A stretch of 39,763 nt of DNA, from the NCBI GenBank assembly GCA_035533075.1, contig DATLUO010000011.1, positions 1 through 39,763 on the forward strand, given 5' to 3'. Positions 8,363 to 17,261 of the stretch are shown piece after piece. This DNA is from Pirellulales bacterium (GTDB lineage: Bacteria > Planctomycetota > Planctomycetia > Pirellulales > JAICIG01). Under the pieces are notes generated by a model. That model searched no databases. It was given only the letters and a program-made list of their open reading frames with translations, and had not been told where the DNA came from. Numbering within the stretch: the first letter of the stretch is position 1; each line of letters starts with the position of its first letter. The position numbers and the translations under genes were made by a program.

Positions 8363-9829
8363 ATGCAGCGTCTTTTCGTATGGTTTCTGGCAGCGGGCAT
8401 TCTCCAGCAAGCAACGCTGGCCCAGGAAGCTGCGCGGCCACCAGCCCCCGCCGTGCAATTTGCGCGTCCAGCCCAGCCTGCCGCGCGCCTCGCGCAGGCG
8501 CGGGTTGCTCCCGGCGCAGCGCCATCGATGCCGCGGCCGCTGGCGCTGGCCGACATGGAGGCGTGGGCCCTGCGCAATAATCCGACGATCGCGTCGGCCC
8601 AGGCGCTGGTGCGCGAAGAACAGGGTCTTTGGCGCCAAGCGGGGCTCTACCCCAATCCGACGGCGGGGTATGTGCGGACCGATCCCAACCAGTCCCGGCA
8701 AAGCGAAACTCAGGGGCTCTTTCTCAGTCAGGAATTTGTGACCGCCAAAAAGCTGCGGCTGGCGCAGGCCGCCGACCGGCAGGATATTGAATGGCGGCGG
8801 TGGCAGCTTGACGCGCAGCGCCGCCGCGTGCTCAACGACGTGCGGATTCGGTTCTATGAAGTGCTGGGAGCACAATGGGCCATCCGCGAAACCATGGCGA
8901 TGGAACGCTTGGCCGCGGAGGGAGTGCGCGCCGTCCAGCGCATGATCGAGGCCCGGCAGGCGACGCGCCCCGACCTGTTGCAGGCCGAGTTGCAGTGGCA
9001 CGCTTTCCGCATCGCCGTCGCCGACGCCCGTTACCGCCATGCCACGGCCTGGCGGCAGTTGGCGAATGTGGCCGGTGTTCCGCGCTTGCCCCCGACCGAC
9101 TTGATCGGCGAACTGGAGCGCATTCCGCAGCTCGACTGGGAGACGAGCCTGCGGCGGCTGTTGACGGAGAACCCGGTGCTGCGGTCGCAACGCAATTACA
9201 TTCAGGCCGCGCGGATCGACGTGCGGCTGGCCCGCGCTCAGGCGGTGCCGAACGTGAACATCCAGATGGTGCTGCAACACGACCAGGTGATGAAGTACAA
9301 CCAGGTGAGCACGCTGGCCGCCCTCCCCTTGCCGATTTTCAATCGCAATCAGGGCAACATCGACTTCGCGGCGGCCGAGCTGCAGCATCAACAGCGGGAA
9401 TACCAGCGGATCGAGCTGGCCTTGCAAGACCAGCTTGCCGGCGCCTTCAACGAGTATTTGAGCGCCAAGAACCACGCCGAGGTGTTCCAGCGCGAGATGC
9501 TGCCGAGGGCGAAAGAAAACCTCGAACTGACGCTTCGCGGGCAGCAGCTCGGCGAGTTCGACCTGGCCAAGGTCGTCAACGCGCGGCAACAGTTCTTTCA
9601 AACGACGCTGGCCTACGTCGATGCCTTGACGGCGCTGCACAAGGTGGCCATCGAAGTGGAGGGCCTGGAGTTGATCGGCGGACTGAACCCCACGGAGATC
9701 GGCACCGCTTTGCAGCGTCAGGCGACGGGGCCCGCCGGCACACGCAACGTTCTGTTGCAACAGTTGCAGCAACAGGGGTTGCAGGGCAGCCAGATGTTGC
9801 CGGGCGCGATCCAGGGTTCGACGAGATAG
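8363..9829 (+). CDS. czcC: TolC/CzcC-family outer-membrane efflux protein
   Basis: A 488-residue outer-membrane channel subunit of a heavy-metal RND pump. MQRLFVWFLAAGILQQATLAQ is a clear signal peptide (given here as residues 1-21 and split: MQRLFVWFLA then AGILQQATLAQ). Two OEP repeats follow, with the long amphipathic helices expected of TolC proteins, and the family-typical GLYPNPTAGY near residue 94. The order outer-membrane protein, adaptor, pump (C-B-A) matches czcCBA operons. An in-frame GTG at 8345 is the alternative start. The C-terminus is Gln-rich (QQLQQQGLQG). Confidence 0.85.
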   Translation: MQRLFVWFLAAGILQQATLAQEAARPPAPAVQFARPAQPAARLAQARVAPGAAPSMPRPLALADMEAWALRNNPTIASAQALVREEQGLWRQAGLYPNPTAGYVRTDPNQSRQSETQGLFLSQEFVTAKKLRLAQAADRQDIEWRRWQLDAQRRRVLNDVRIRFYEVLGAQWAIRETMAMERLAAEGVRAVQRMIEARQATRPDLLQAELQWHAFRIAVADARYRHATAWRQLANVAGVPRLPPTDLIGELERIPQLDWETSLRRLLTENPVLRSQRNYIQAARIDVRLARAQAVPNVNIQMVLQHDQVMKYNQVSTLAALPLPIFNRNQGNIDFAAAELQHQQREYQRIELALQDQLAGAFNEYLSAKNHAEVFQREMLPRAKENLELTLRGQQLGEFDLAKVVNARQQFFQTTLAYVDALTALHKVAIEVEGLELIGGLNPTEIGTALQRQATGPAGTRNVLLQQLQQQGLQGSQMLPGAIQGSTR

Positions 9830-9891
9830 TCACGCACGGGTGCTACAATGGAAGTGGTTGCGGATGGCAAAGAAGTACAATCAGGCCGGAG

Positions 9892-11145
9892 ATGATCGTG
9901 TTCAAAAATGGACGACAGGTGCTCGTGCTATTGCTGGGCACGCTCTTGCTGTCTGCGGCGGGCGTGGCCTGGTTTCGCCGCGATTTGTGGCAGGACTGGT
10001 TGAGCCGTTGGCCGGCGTTCGCGGCGGCGGACAGGGGCGCCGAGGAGATCGCCGACGATGATGACGAACGAGCCTCTGACCGCGTGCGCTTGGCCTCGCC
10101 CGATATGGCCCGGCGCATCGGTATCGAAACGGCGCAGGTGACCACCGAACGCCACGCGCATCGGCTGACGGCCAACGCCGAGGCGGCCTATGATGGTCGC
10201 CGCTATACCGAGGTGTTGGCCCGTGTGACGGGCATCGTTCATGAAGCTCGGGTCGAACCGAGCCAGGTCGTTGGCGCGGGAGACGTGCTGGCCGTGCTCG
10301 ACTCGGCCACGGTCGGCAACGCCAAGACCCAGTATCGCACGGCCCGCGCCACCGTCGAACTGGCACAGGCCACCTACGACCGCCTCCGCACGCTGGCCCA
10401 GCAGGAGATTGTGGCGGGCAAAAGCGAGCTGGAAGCGCTCACCGCGCTGACGCAGGCGAAAAACAACCTGCTCGACGCCGACCAGAAGCTGCGCAACTTC
10501 GGCTTTCACGACGACGACCTGAAGCGGATCGCCGCGGCCCAATCGACCACCAATCGGATCGATGTCGTCGCGCCTATCGGCGGGCACGTGATTCTGTGGG
10601 ACGCCACGATCGGAGAGGCCGTCGAGCCGACCACGCCGCTGTTCATCCTGGCCGATACCGAGACGATGTGGCTGTGGATCGATGTCTACGAGTCGGACAT
10701 TGCCTCGGTGAAGATCGGGCAGCCCGTCACCTTCGAAATCTCGGGCGCCGCCGCGCCGCGGTTCGCAGGAACCGTGGCGGCGATCGGCACGGAAGTCGAC
10801 CGCGTGACGCGTACCACGCGAGTGCGGGCCGAGCTGGCCAATCCCGACGGTCGGCTGCGGGCAAACCAGTTCGGCTTGGCTGAAATCGAAGTCGAGCCTG
10901 ACCACGAGGCGCTGGTCGTCCCCGCCGACGCGGTGCAGCGCCACGAAGGCGATCAAGAGATGGTCTTTTCACCCGACGGTCCGCAGACGTATCTTCCGCG
11001 CCAGATCGTCACCCGCGCGACCGACGACAAGCAGAAGCGGGAGGTCCTTCGCGGCCTCGAAGCCGGCGAGACGGTGGTCACGACCGGGGCGTTTATCTTG
11101 CTGTCGGAGCTGCACAAAGAGCGGATTGCCGAAGACGTGGATTGA
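9892..11145 (+). CDS. czcB: CzcB-type RND periplasmic adaptor
   Basis: A 417-residue membrane-fusion protein joining the CzcA pump to the outer-membrane channel. An N-terminal membrane anchor (VLVLLLGTLLLSAAGVAWF, about residues 10-28) is followed by an acidic linker (ADDDDER), the barrel-sandwich and helical hairpin (YTEVLARVTGIV; NRIDVVAPIGGHVILW), and a C-terminal membrane-proximal domain ending in ETVVTTGAFILLSELHKE. The ATG at 9892 abuts GGAG, leaving no spacer. The in-frame GTG at 9898 has a better 6-base spacing and may be the true start. No His-rich metal-binding N-terminal domain is present. Sixty-two bases separate it from the channel gene; the pump gene begins two bases after its stop. 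Confidence 0.88.
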   Translation: MIVFKNGRQVLVLLLGTLLLSAAGVAWFRRDLWQDWLSRWPAFAAADRGAEEIADDDDERASDRVRLASPDMARRIGIETAQVTTERHAHRLTANAEAAYDGRRYTEVLARVTGIVHEARVEPSQVVGAGDVLAVLDSATVGNAKTQYRTARATVELAQATYDRLRTLAQQEIVAGKSELEALTALTQAKNNLLDADQKLRNFGFHDDDLKRIAAAQSTTNRIDVVAPIGGHVILWDATIGEAVEPTTPLFILADTETMWLWIDVYESDIASVKIGQPVTFEISGAAAPRFAGTVAAIGTEVDRVTRTTRVRAELANPDGRLRANQFGLAEIEVEPDHEALVVPADAVQRHEGDQEMVFSPDGPQTYLPRQIVTRATDDKQKREVLRGLEAGETVVTTGAFILLSELHKERIAEDVD

Positions 11146-11147
11146 AC

Positions 11148-14100
11148 ATGCTCGACGCACTGATCGGCTTTAGCCTGCGCAACCGATTCATCGTGCTGCT
11201 GCTGGCTGCGCTGTTGGTCGCCGTCGGCGTGCGTTCCGCGCTGGTGCTGCCGCTCGACGCCTTTCCCGATACGACGCCCGTGCAGGTGCAGGTCAACGCG
11301 GTGGCGCCCGCGCTGGCGGCGGATGAGATCGAGCGGCAAATTGCTTTCCCCGTCGAGCTGGCCCTGGGCGGGCTGAAGGGCCTCGACGAGGTCCGCTCGT
11401 CGTCCAAGGCCGGGCTGTGCCAGGTGGTGGCCACGTTCTCCGACGACACCGACATCTATTTCGCGCGGCAGCAGGTCAACGAGCGGTTGGAAGATTTGCA
11501 GTTGCCCGATGGGGTCGATCGCCCGATGCTCGGGCCGGTGGCCACGGGGCTGGGCGAAGTTTATCACTATCTGCTCACCAGCGAAATCTACGACCTGATG
11601 GAGCTGCGCACGCTGCAAGACTGGGTGGTCCGCCCGCGGCTGCGGCGCGTGCCAGGCGTGGCCGAGATCAGCGCTTGGGGCGGTTTGGCCAAGCAGTTCG
11701 AGATACGCTACGACCCCATGAAGCTGGCCAAGTACGGGCTGACCCTCGACGACTTGACGCGCGCCTTGCGCGAGAACAACCAGAACCAAGGCGGCGGCAA
11801 CATCATCCGCGCCGGCAGCGAAACGCTCGTGCAAGGCATCGGCCGCGCTCGCGACACGCGCGACCTGGCCGCCATCGTCATCGCCGCCCACGACGGCGTT
11901 CCCATCCGCGTGCGCGACGTGGCCGAAGCGGCGGTCGGCTACCGCATCCGCCGCGGCGGCGTCACCTACAGCGGCAAAGGCGAAGCCGTGCTGGGCCAGG
12001 CCTTCATGCGCATGGGCGAGAACTCGCGGCAGGTGACGATGGCCCTCGACGAGGCCCTCGACGACGTGCGCCACGCGCTGCCGCCGGGCGTCGAGGCCAA
12101 GGTCGTCTATCGCCGCACCGACCTGGTGAATCAGGTCCTGCACACGGCCCGGAAAAACCTGTTCGAAGGCGCGGTGCTGGTCATCGCCGTGCTGTTCGCG
12201 TTTCTCGGCAATCTACGCGCCGGGCTGATCGTGGCTTCGGTCATCCCGCTGTCGATGCTGTTCGCGGTGACGATGATGGAGCGGGTGGGCATCGCCGGCA
12301 GCTTGCTGAGCCTGGGCGCGATCGACTTCGGCCTGGTGGTCGATAGTTCGGTGGTGATGGTCGAAAACTGCGTTCGCCGCCTGGCTCACGATCGGTCCGA
12401 ACGTTCGCGGCTGGAAGTGATCCGCGAGGCCGCCGTCGAGGTCCGCAAGCCGACCATGTTCGGCGAGCTGATCATCATGATCGTCTATTTGCCGGTGCTC
12501 ACGCTGGAAGGAATCGAGGGCAAGCTCTTTCGGCCGATGGCCTTGACGGTCGTCTTCGCGCTGTTGGGTTCGATGGTGCTGTCGCTGACCTTGATGCCCG
12601 TGCTGGCCTCGTTGGGCTTGCCGCGCCGGCTCCAAGACAAGCCGACCTTCGTCGACCGCTGGTTGCACCGTTTGTTTCAACCGCTGCTGCGGAGCGGCCT
12701 GCGGTTTCCCAAGACCACGTTGGTCGGAGTCGCGGCGGTGACCGTGGCGGCCACGGTCTTGGGCCTGCAGCTCGGCTCGGAGTTCATTCCCAAACTGCGC
12801 GAGGGCACGATCGTCATCACCACGATCCGCATGCCCGGCATCAGCTTGCAGGAATCGGTGCGCTACGGCCTGAAGATCGAGCGGATGCTGCTCGACGAGT
12901 TCCCCGATGAAATCGAACAGGTGGCGAGCTGGGCCGGCGCTCCGGAGGTCGCCACCGACCAGATGGGGCCGGAAGTGACCGACATCTTCGTGATCCTCAA
13001 GCCGCGCAGCCAATGGCGTCGGGCAAGCACGCAGGAAGAACTGGTGACGGCCATGAGCCGCGTGACCGACACGCTGCCCGGTATGCGGTCGGTTTATACC
13101 CAGCCGATCGAAATGCGGATCAACGAGATGGACGCCGGCATCCGCACCGACATCGGCATCAAGATTTTCGGCGACGATCTCGACACGCTCGTCGAACTGG
13201 GCGAGCAAGTGGCGGCCGCGGTCAAAGAGGTGCCCGGCGCGGCCGACGTGGGCGCCGAGGAGATCACGGGCATGCCGATGCTGCGGGTGTCGATCGACCG
13301 CGACGCGCTCTCGCGCTACGGCGTGGCCGGACGGCAAGTGCTCGAGGCCGTCGGCACGGTGGGCGGTATCGAGGTCGGAGAGATTCTGGAGCCGGAGCGG
13401 CGGTTTCCGCTGGTCGTGCGTCTGCCGCCGGACCAGCGCGACGATGCCGACCGGTTGCGCAACATTCTTATTCCGACCGCGGCCGGCGAGCGGCTGCCGC
13501 TGGTGCAGCTTGTCAACTTGCAGCGGACCGCCGGCCCGGCGACCATTCTTCGCGAATGGGGCCTGCGCCGGATTGTCGTGCAGGCCAACATCCGCGGGCG
13601 CGACATGGCGTCGTTCGTCGCGGAGACGCGGCGGCGCGTGGCGTCGCAGGTGAGTCTGCCGAGCGGCTATACCGTCGAGTTCGGCGGCCAGTTCAAGAAC
13701 CTGATTCGTGCCGAGCGGCGCCTGTGGCTCATCGTGCCGACGGCGCTGCTGCTGATTCTGAGCCTGCTTTATATCACGTTCTATTCTTTGCGCGACGCGC
13801 TGATGATCTTCAGCGGCGTGTTGTTCGCGCGGGTGGGCGGCGTGATCGGGTTGTGGGTGATGGACTTGCCGTTCACGATTTCGGCGGGCGTCGGGTTCGT
13901 CGCCTTGGCGGGCGCGTCGATGCTCGAAGGGCTGGTGTTGGTGAGTGCCATTCGCGAGCGAATGGCGCGCGGAGCGACGAAGCGCGAGGCCATCGAAGAC
14001 GCTCGTCTCACGCGTTTGCGGCCGGTGCTGATGACCGGGCTGGTCGCCGCCTTGGGATTTGTTCCCATGATGCTTTCGACCGACGTCGGCTCCGAGGTGC

Positions 14101-14225
14101 AGCGACCGCTGGCCACGGTCGTGGTGTTCGGCATTGCTTGCGACACGTTTCTGACGATGCTGGCGCTGCCCGTTCTGTACCTGCTGTTTGGCAAAGGGCC
14201 TGCCGCGACGGAAGCCAATGCGTAG
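11148..14225 (+). CDS. czcA: CzcA-type heavy-metal efflux RND pump
   Basis: A 1025-residue inner-membrane proton antiporter of the HME-RND family. Helix 4 carries DFGLVVDSSVVMVE starting at residue 393. The acidic residues D393, D399 and E406 repeat the spacing of the essential D402, D408 and E415 of Cupriavidus CzcA, pointing to divalent-ion (Co/Zn/Cd) rather than Cu/Ag export. The start (SLRNRFIVLLLAALLVAVG, then LPLDAFPDTTPVQVQ) and the periplasmic pore and docking regions are typical, and length matches the family. The ATG at 11148 lies two bases after the adaptor stop, so translation is probably coupled. No czcD, czcRS or merR-like regulator is adjacent. Confidence 0.93.
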   Translation: MLDALIGFSLRNRFIVLLLAALLVAVGVRSALVLPLDAFPDTTPVQVQVNAVAPALAADEIERQIAFPVELALGGLKGLDEVRSSSKAGLCQVVATFSDDTDIYFARQQVNERLEDLQLPDGVDRPMLGPVATGLGEVYHYLLTSEIYDLMELRTLQDWVVRPRLRRVPGVAEISAWGGLAKQFEIRYDPMKLAKYGLTLDDLTRALRENNQNQGGGNIIRAGSETLVQGIGRARDTRDLAAIVIAAHDGVPIRVRDVAEAAVGYRIRRGGVTYSGKGEAVLGQAFMRMGENSRQVTMALDEALDDVRHALPPGVEAKVVYRRTDLVNQVLHTARKNLFEGAVLVIAVLFAFLGNLRAGLIVASVIPLSMLFAVTMMERVGIAGSLLSLGAIDFGLVVDSSVVMVENCVRRLAHDRSERSRLEVIREAAVEVRKPTMFGELIIMIVYLPVLTLEGIEGKLFRPMALTVVFALLGSMVLSLTLMPVLASLGLPRRLQDKPTFVDRWLHRLFQPLLRSGLRFPKTTLVGVAAVTVAATVLGLQLGSEFIPKLREGTIVITTIRMPGISLQESVRYGLKIERMLLDEFPDEIEQVASWAGAPEVATDQMGPEVTDIFVILKPRSQWRRASTQEELVTAMSRVTDTLPGMRSVYTQPIEMRINEMDAGIRTDIGIKIFGDDLDTLVELGEQVAAAVKEVPGAADVGAEEITGMPMLRVSIDRDALSRYGVAGRQVLEAVGTVGGIEVGEILEPERRFPLVVRLPPDQRDDADRLRNILIPTAAGERLPLVQLVNLQRTAGPATILREWGLRRIVVQANIRGRDMASFVAETRRRVASQVSLPSGYTVEFGGQFKNLIRAERRLWLIVPTALLLILSLLYITFYSLRDALMIFSGVLFARVGGVIGLWVMDLPFTISAGVGFVALAGASMLEGLVLVSAIRERMARGATKREAIEDARLTRLRPVLMTGLVAALGFVPMMLSTDVGSEVQRPLATVVVFGIACDTFLTMLALPVLYLLFGKGPAATEANA

Positions 14226-14390
14226 GGTGGGACTGGCCTGCGCAAAAACTCGCGGCCGGCGAGCATGCCCTAACGCCAGTTTTGTTCCGACCGGATGCCG
14301 CCCGCTTGCCGGGCGGAGGTGTACGGTCTCACCCGAGCGCAGGCGACACGTTTGTCGCGTCCCACGAGGTGCGCGGCCAATCCTCTGTAG

Positions 14391-14414
14391 GGCATCCCGG
14401 CGCGCCGGGATGCC
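14391..14414. repeat. 24-base perfect palindrome (family D)
   Basis: GGCATCCCGGCG followed directly by its exact reverse complement CGCCGGGATGCC makes a perfect 24-base palindrome. Related cores are at 4520-4535, 36195-36214 (imperfect) and 36675-36688. It lies in the czcA downstream region, which holds no gene. No T-run follows, so it is not a standard terminator. Confidence 0.9.
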
Positions 14415-14516
14415 GTTCCGCCGAATTGAGCGATTCGGTCTTTGAGCACTTTGAGCGCTGGCTGCACTGCTCGGCTGGCGCGTGCGGGCAAACGCGCCGC
14501 GCGCGGCGCGCTGCTT

Positions 14517-14550
14517 AACAAAAGCGACACGCGCGCGTCGCTTTTGTTTG
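14517..14550. terminator. terminator-like hairpin, possibly bidirectional
   Basis: Perfect 12-base stem AACAAAAGCGAC (14517-14528) / GTCGCTTTTGTT (14537-14548) with an 8-base loop. The T-rich right arm and A-rich left arm would give a U-tract in either direction. It is about 290 bases after the czcA stop. It could equally be another dispersed palindromic repeat. Confidence 0.45.
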
Positions 14551-14633
14551 GGCGCCGTCGCGGACGCGGGTGCGGCGTCGCCAGCCTGATCGCCGTAAAT
14601 GCGTTCGCTGACTAGGTTTGCGACGTTAGGCAT

Positions 14634-14767
14634 GTAAAGCTTCGCCGAACCCGTTCCCATTTTCACACTAACCCGAAGCGCAAGCGAGGTTTGCCGCCTT
14701 TTCACGTTCCTCGCTGGCGCTTCGGGTTGGTGTTCGTGCCTGCGTACCGGGTTCGGCGAAGCTTTAC
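14634..14767 (+). mobile_element. intact MITE-like element with 20-bp TIRs and 8-bp target duplication
   Basis: The 134-base element begins with GTAAAGCTTCGCCGAACCCG and ends with its exact reverse complement, giving perfect 20-base terminal inverted repeats. It is flanked on both sides by TTAGGCAT (14626-14633 and 14768-14775), a perfect 8-base direct duplication typical of DDE-transposase insertion. Inside are two further inverted arms around AACCCGAAGCG. It has no coding capacity, so it must be moved in trans. A second, inverted copy lies at 1-123. Confidence 0.88.
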
Positions 14768-15068
14768 TTAGGCATGACTTTCGTCACCACCTCCGAGCGC
14801 GTCGGAAAGGAAAAGGAGCCTGGCCGAAGCCTCGAGAGGGGCCGGGAAGTGGGCCCGTCGGCGGAGAATGAGGTGGCGTTGGAGCTTCGATTCGCCGCCG
14901 CGGGGCTGACGCTCATGCCCGAAGTCCGGCAGATCCAAGATGCGGATGGCAATTATACCACACGGGGCGGTCGCTGAGACAACGTCCGCGGATCGTTGGA
15001 GCCGCGTGACTTTGGGCGGCCAATGCTTTAAGATCGCGTCTTACGGCGTCCAGCGGTAGTTTTCAAGG

Positions 15069-17261
15069 ATGGCCACGGTTCAACCCAGCTTGTTCAGCCC
15101 CCGAAAACGCGCGCCGTCCCAGGAGCGGGCGGTTGTCGATGTGCTTGCGCTCACTCGCGTCAAAGGCCTAGGCGACGACGGTCTGGCGAGGCTGCTGGCC
15201 CAACTGCGGCGCGAAGGCGGCGAGCCACGCGACGCTTTGCAGGCGTCCGACTCGCACCTCTGCGAGCATTTTTCTCTTCGGTCCGAAGCGGCCCAGGTCA
15301 TCAGCCGCGAAGCGCAACGCCTGAGCGTCGAGGCCCAGCAACTTTATCAAAAGGCGCAGTCACTGGGCGTGAGCGTGCTTCTGCCGGGGACTGCGGAATA
15401 CCCGGAACGGCTCGAATCGTTTTACGACTCGGCCCCGCCCGTGCTGTACCTGTTTGGCAACCGCGATCTGCTGAGCTCGCCATGCTTCGCGGTCGTCAAT
15501 TCCGCGGCGCCGGCCTCTCAATCGCTGGCCTACACATTCGGCATCGCCAGCCGGTTGGCCGAAGCCGGCCGCACGCTTCTAACGAGCCCCGAAAGCCCGT
15601 CGTACAATCTGGTTGGCCTGAGCGGCAAGCTTGCCGGCGCTCGCATGGTGGTGACTCTGCACCGCGGCCTGTTCGATTTCTTCGACGGCCCGACGCCGCG
15701 CGAGCCGCTACCTCTGGCGCGGCGCGCGGGCGGCGACCTCGACTTGGACAGCGCTTTGCTCGTCTCTCCCTTTCGGCTCGATGGCCGCTGGCAAAAGGCC
15801 AACGGCGCGCGGCGCGACGCGCTGCTGATCGCCCTGGCCGACACGGTAGTCGCCGTTGAGGTCAAAACAGGCGGAGTGATGGAAGCGTTGTGCAACCAGG
15901 CGCGGGCGAGCGGACGCCGGCTATTTGCTTGCCAGTTTGCCGGACCGCCCGCCGCCAGCGCCGCCAACAATGCGCTGTTGGCCGGCGGCGCCATGCCGCT
16001 CGTTCCCGACGAGACAGGCACGAACGTCGATCTATTGCTGCGCGAGGTCCACTTTTTGGCCGCCGAGGCCCGCCCGGCCGACGATCTCGCTCGGCGTCGG
16101 GCCATCGGCCAGTTCTTCACCCCTCCGCTCGTCGCCAGGTTCATCTGGGAAGCTCTCGATTTGCTCGGGGCGCCGAACGAACTTTCGCGGAGCGCGCGGG
16201 CAATTGATCCGGCCTGCGGCGACGGCGTGTTTCTCCGCGCCGCCCTGGACCGCGGCCACGGTCCCGCCGCGCTCGTGGGAGTCGATATCGACGAGAACCT
16301 GCTGCACCTCTGGCGGGCCGACTCGCGTCTCCAGCATGTTCGGCTATTCCGGTCGAATGGCCTGGTCGATAATCCGGCGATCGGCTTCGGGCCGGCGTCG
16401 TTTGACGTGGTTGTGGGCAATCCGCCGTTCGGCGGGCAAGGTCTCAAGCAACTTCTGCGGCTGGTCGAGCAGTCTCCGGCGCCGCGCGGCAAAACTCAGC
16501 TCGATCTGCTGGGCGACAAGGCCGAAAACTCGGCGGCAGACTCGGCAGCCTTGCCTCAACATGAACGGGCCATTCTCGACAACCTCGTGCGCCACCTGAG
16601 CAAGTACTTTTGCTGGCGGCTGCGCGAGACCGACGACGATCTGGAGGCCGTGGCCGGCGAGAACGAGGCGGGCAGCCTGTTTGCCGACTTGGATTTGCCG
16701 CCGGACCGTGCCGCTCGCCCCGACGACTACCAGACAATGGCGGCGCTCATCGACCAATGGTCGGCGGGGCGGCCGTTGGACGTTTCGCAGCCCGGTTTGA
16801 AGAACGCGATCCGCCGCATGGCCTCCACCGCCATCGAGGTCTTTTTCATGGAGCGCTTCGTGCAGCTTGCCAAGCCCGGCGGCCTGATCGCGGTGATCGT
16901 GCCCGAGAGCATTTTGGCCAGCGACCGCCTGGGGCCGTTGCGCTCGTGGCTCATGGAGCAGGTGGTATTGCTGGCGTCGATCACGCTCCCGCAAAAGGTT
17001 TTCAGCGGTGTCGGCGCGAACGCGCGCACGGGCATCGTTTTCGCCCGGCGTTTTACGACGTCCGAGCAGCTCGCGGTGCCGACCGCCAAGCGAACCGGCG
17101 ACTCCCGCATTCCCGCAGAGCTTTTGGAGCAACGGATTTTCATGGCCTCGCCTCGGCCCGAAGACGACGGATTCTCGTTGGAAAGCTATTTGAGCGGACT
17201 CTTGGAGATGATCGCCGAGAAACGTGAAATTCTGCAGCAGAAAGGGCCCTTGCGGGTATGA
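15069..17261 (+). CDS. DprA/Smf-like domain fused to N6-adenine DNA methylase
   Basis: A 730-residue two-domain protein. Residues about 22-330 follow the DprA plan: a helical N-terminus (VKGLGDDGLARLLAQL), AEYPERLESFYDSAPPVLYL then FGNRDLL (about 109-134), a Rossmann core, then GARRDALLIALADTVVAVEV (246-265), which parallels the DprA RNRIISGLSD segment. The usual GSR loop reads VVNSAAPAS (142-150), so binding may be altered. Residues about 345-700 form an HsdM-like methylase: FFTP (349), DPACGDG (380-386), GVDIDE, and catalytic NPPF (451-454), with KPGGLIAVIVPES and LPQKVF later. The stop overlaps the next ATG as ATGA. I infer the modification subunit of a type I-like defence system with a DNA-sensing module; I know of no described system with this fusion. 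Confidence 0.82.
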   Translation: MATVQPSLFSPRKRAPSQERAVVDVLALTRVKGLGDDGLARLLAQLRREGGEPRDALQASDSHLCEHFSLRSEAAQVISREAQRLSVEAQQLYQKAQSLGVSVLLPGTAEYPERLESFYDSAPPVLYLFGNRDLLSSPCFAVVNSAAPASQSLAYTFGIASRLAEAGRTLLTSPESPSYNLVGLSGKLAGARMVVTLHRGLFDFFDGPTPREPLPLARRAGGDLDLDSALLVSPFRLDGRWQKANGARRDALLIALADTVVAVEVKTGGVMEALCNQARASGRRLFACQFAGPPAASAANNALLAGGAMPLVPDETGTNVDLLLREVHFLAAEARPADDLARRRAIGQFFTPPLVARFIWEALDLLGAPNELSRSARAIDPACGDGVFLRAALDRGHGPAALVGVDIDENLLHLWRADSRLQHVRLFRSNGLVDNPAIGFGPASFDVVVGNPPFGGQGLKQLLRLVEQSPAPRGKTQLDLLGDKAENSAADSAALPQHERAILDNLVRHLSKYFCWRLRETDDDLEAVAGENEAGSLFADLDLPPDRAARPDDYQTMAALIDQWSAGRPLDVSQPGLKNAIRRMASTAIEVFFMERFVQLAKPGGLIAVIVPESILASDRLGPLRSWLMEQVVLLASITLPQKVFSGVGANARTGIVFARRFTTSEQLAVPTAKRTGDSRIPAELLEQRIFMASPRPEDDGFSLESYLSGLLEMIAEKREILQQKGPLRV

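Larger units (their letters stand above)
14226..15068. other. non-coding stretch between czcA and the defence operon
   Basis: No credible gene is seen in these 843 bases. They hold the start of a GTAGGGTGGGAC repeat at 14222-14233, the 24-base palindrome, the 12-base-stem hairpin and the MITE-like element. A short open frame at 14774-14977 and its antisense partner show no family features. A TGGTATAAT extended -10 occurs on the minus strand at 14952-14960 but has no gene to serve. Bases 14978-15068 must contain the promoter of the defence operon; TTTAAGAT near 15028 is a weak -10 candidate. Confidence 0.6.

Noticed and set aside
8255-9772. 505-codon minus-strand frame opposite the TolC-like gene
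   Set aside because: No family features; the plus-strand gene has a signal peptide and operon context.
8875-9891. N-terminal extension of the CzcB frame through the TolC-like gene
   Set aside because: It is the +1 frame of the upstream gene and has no adaptor-like sequence before the membrane anchor at 9892.
12213-14705. 830-codon minus-strand frame opposite czcA
   Set aside because: Antisense shadow rich in Arg, His and Gln with no motif; it also runs through the MITE.
1-14767. Composite transposon bounded by the two inverted MITE copies
   Set aside because: The right copy has its own 8-bp target duplication, showing single-element insertion; the genes between look like ordinary chromosomal genes.
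14774-14977. 67-codon frame before the defence operon, possibly a small regulator
   Set aside because: No HTH or known fold, and the antisense frame is equally open; it is more likely non-coding.
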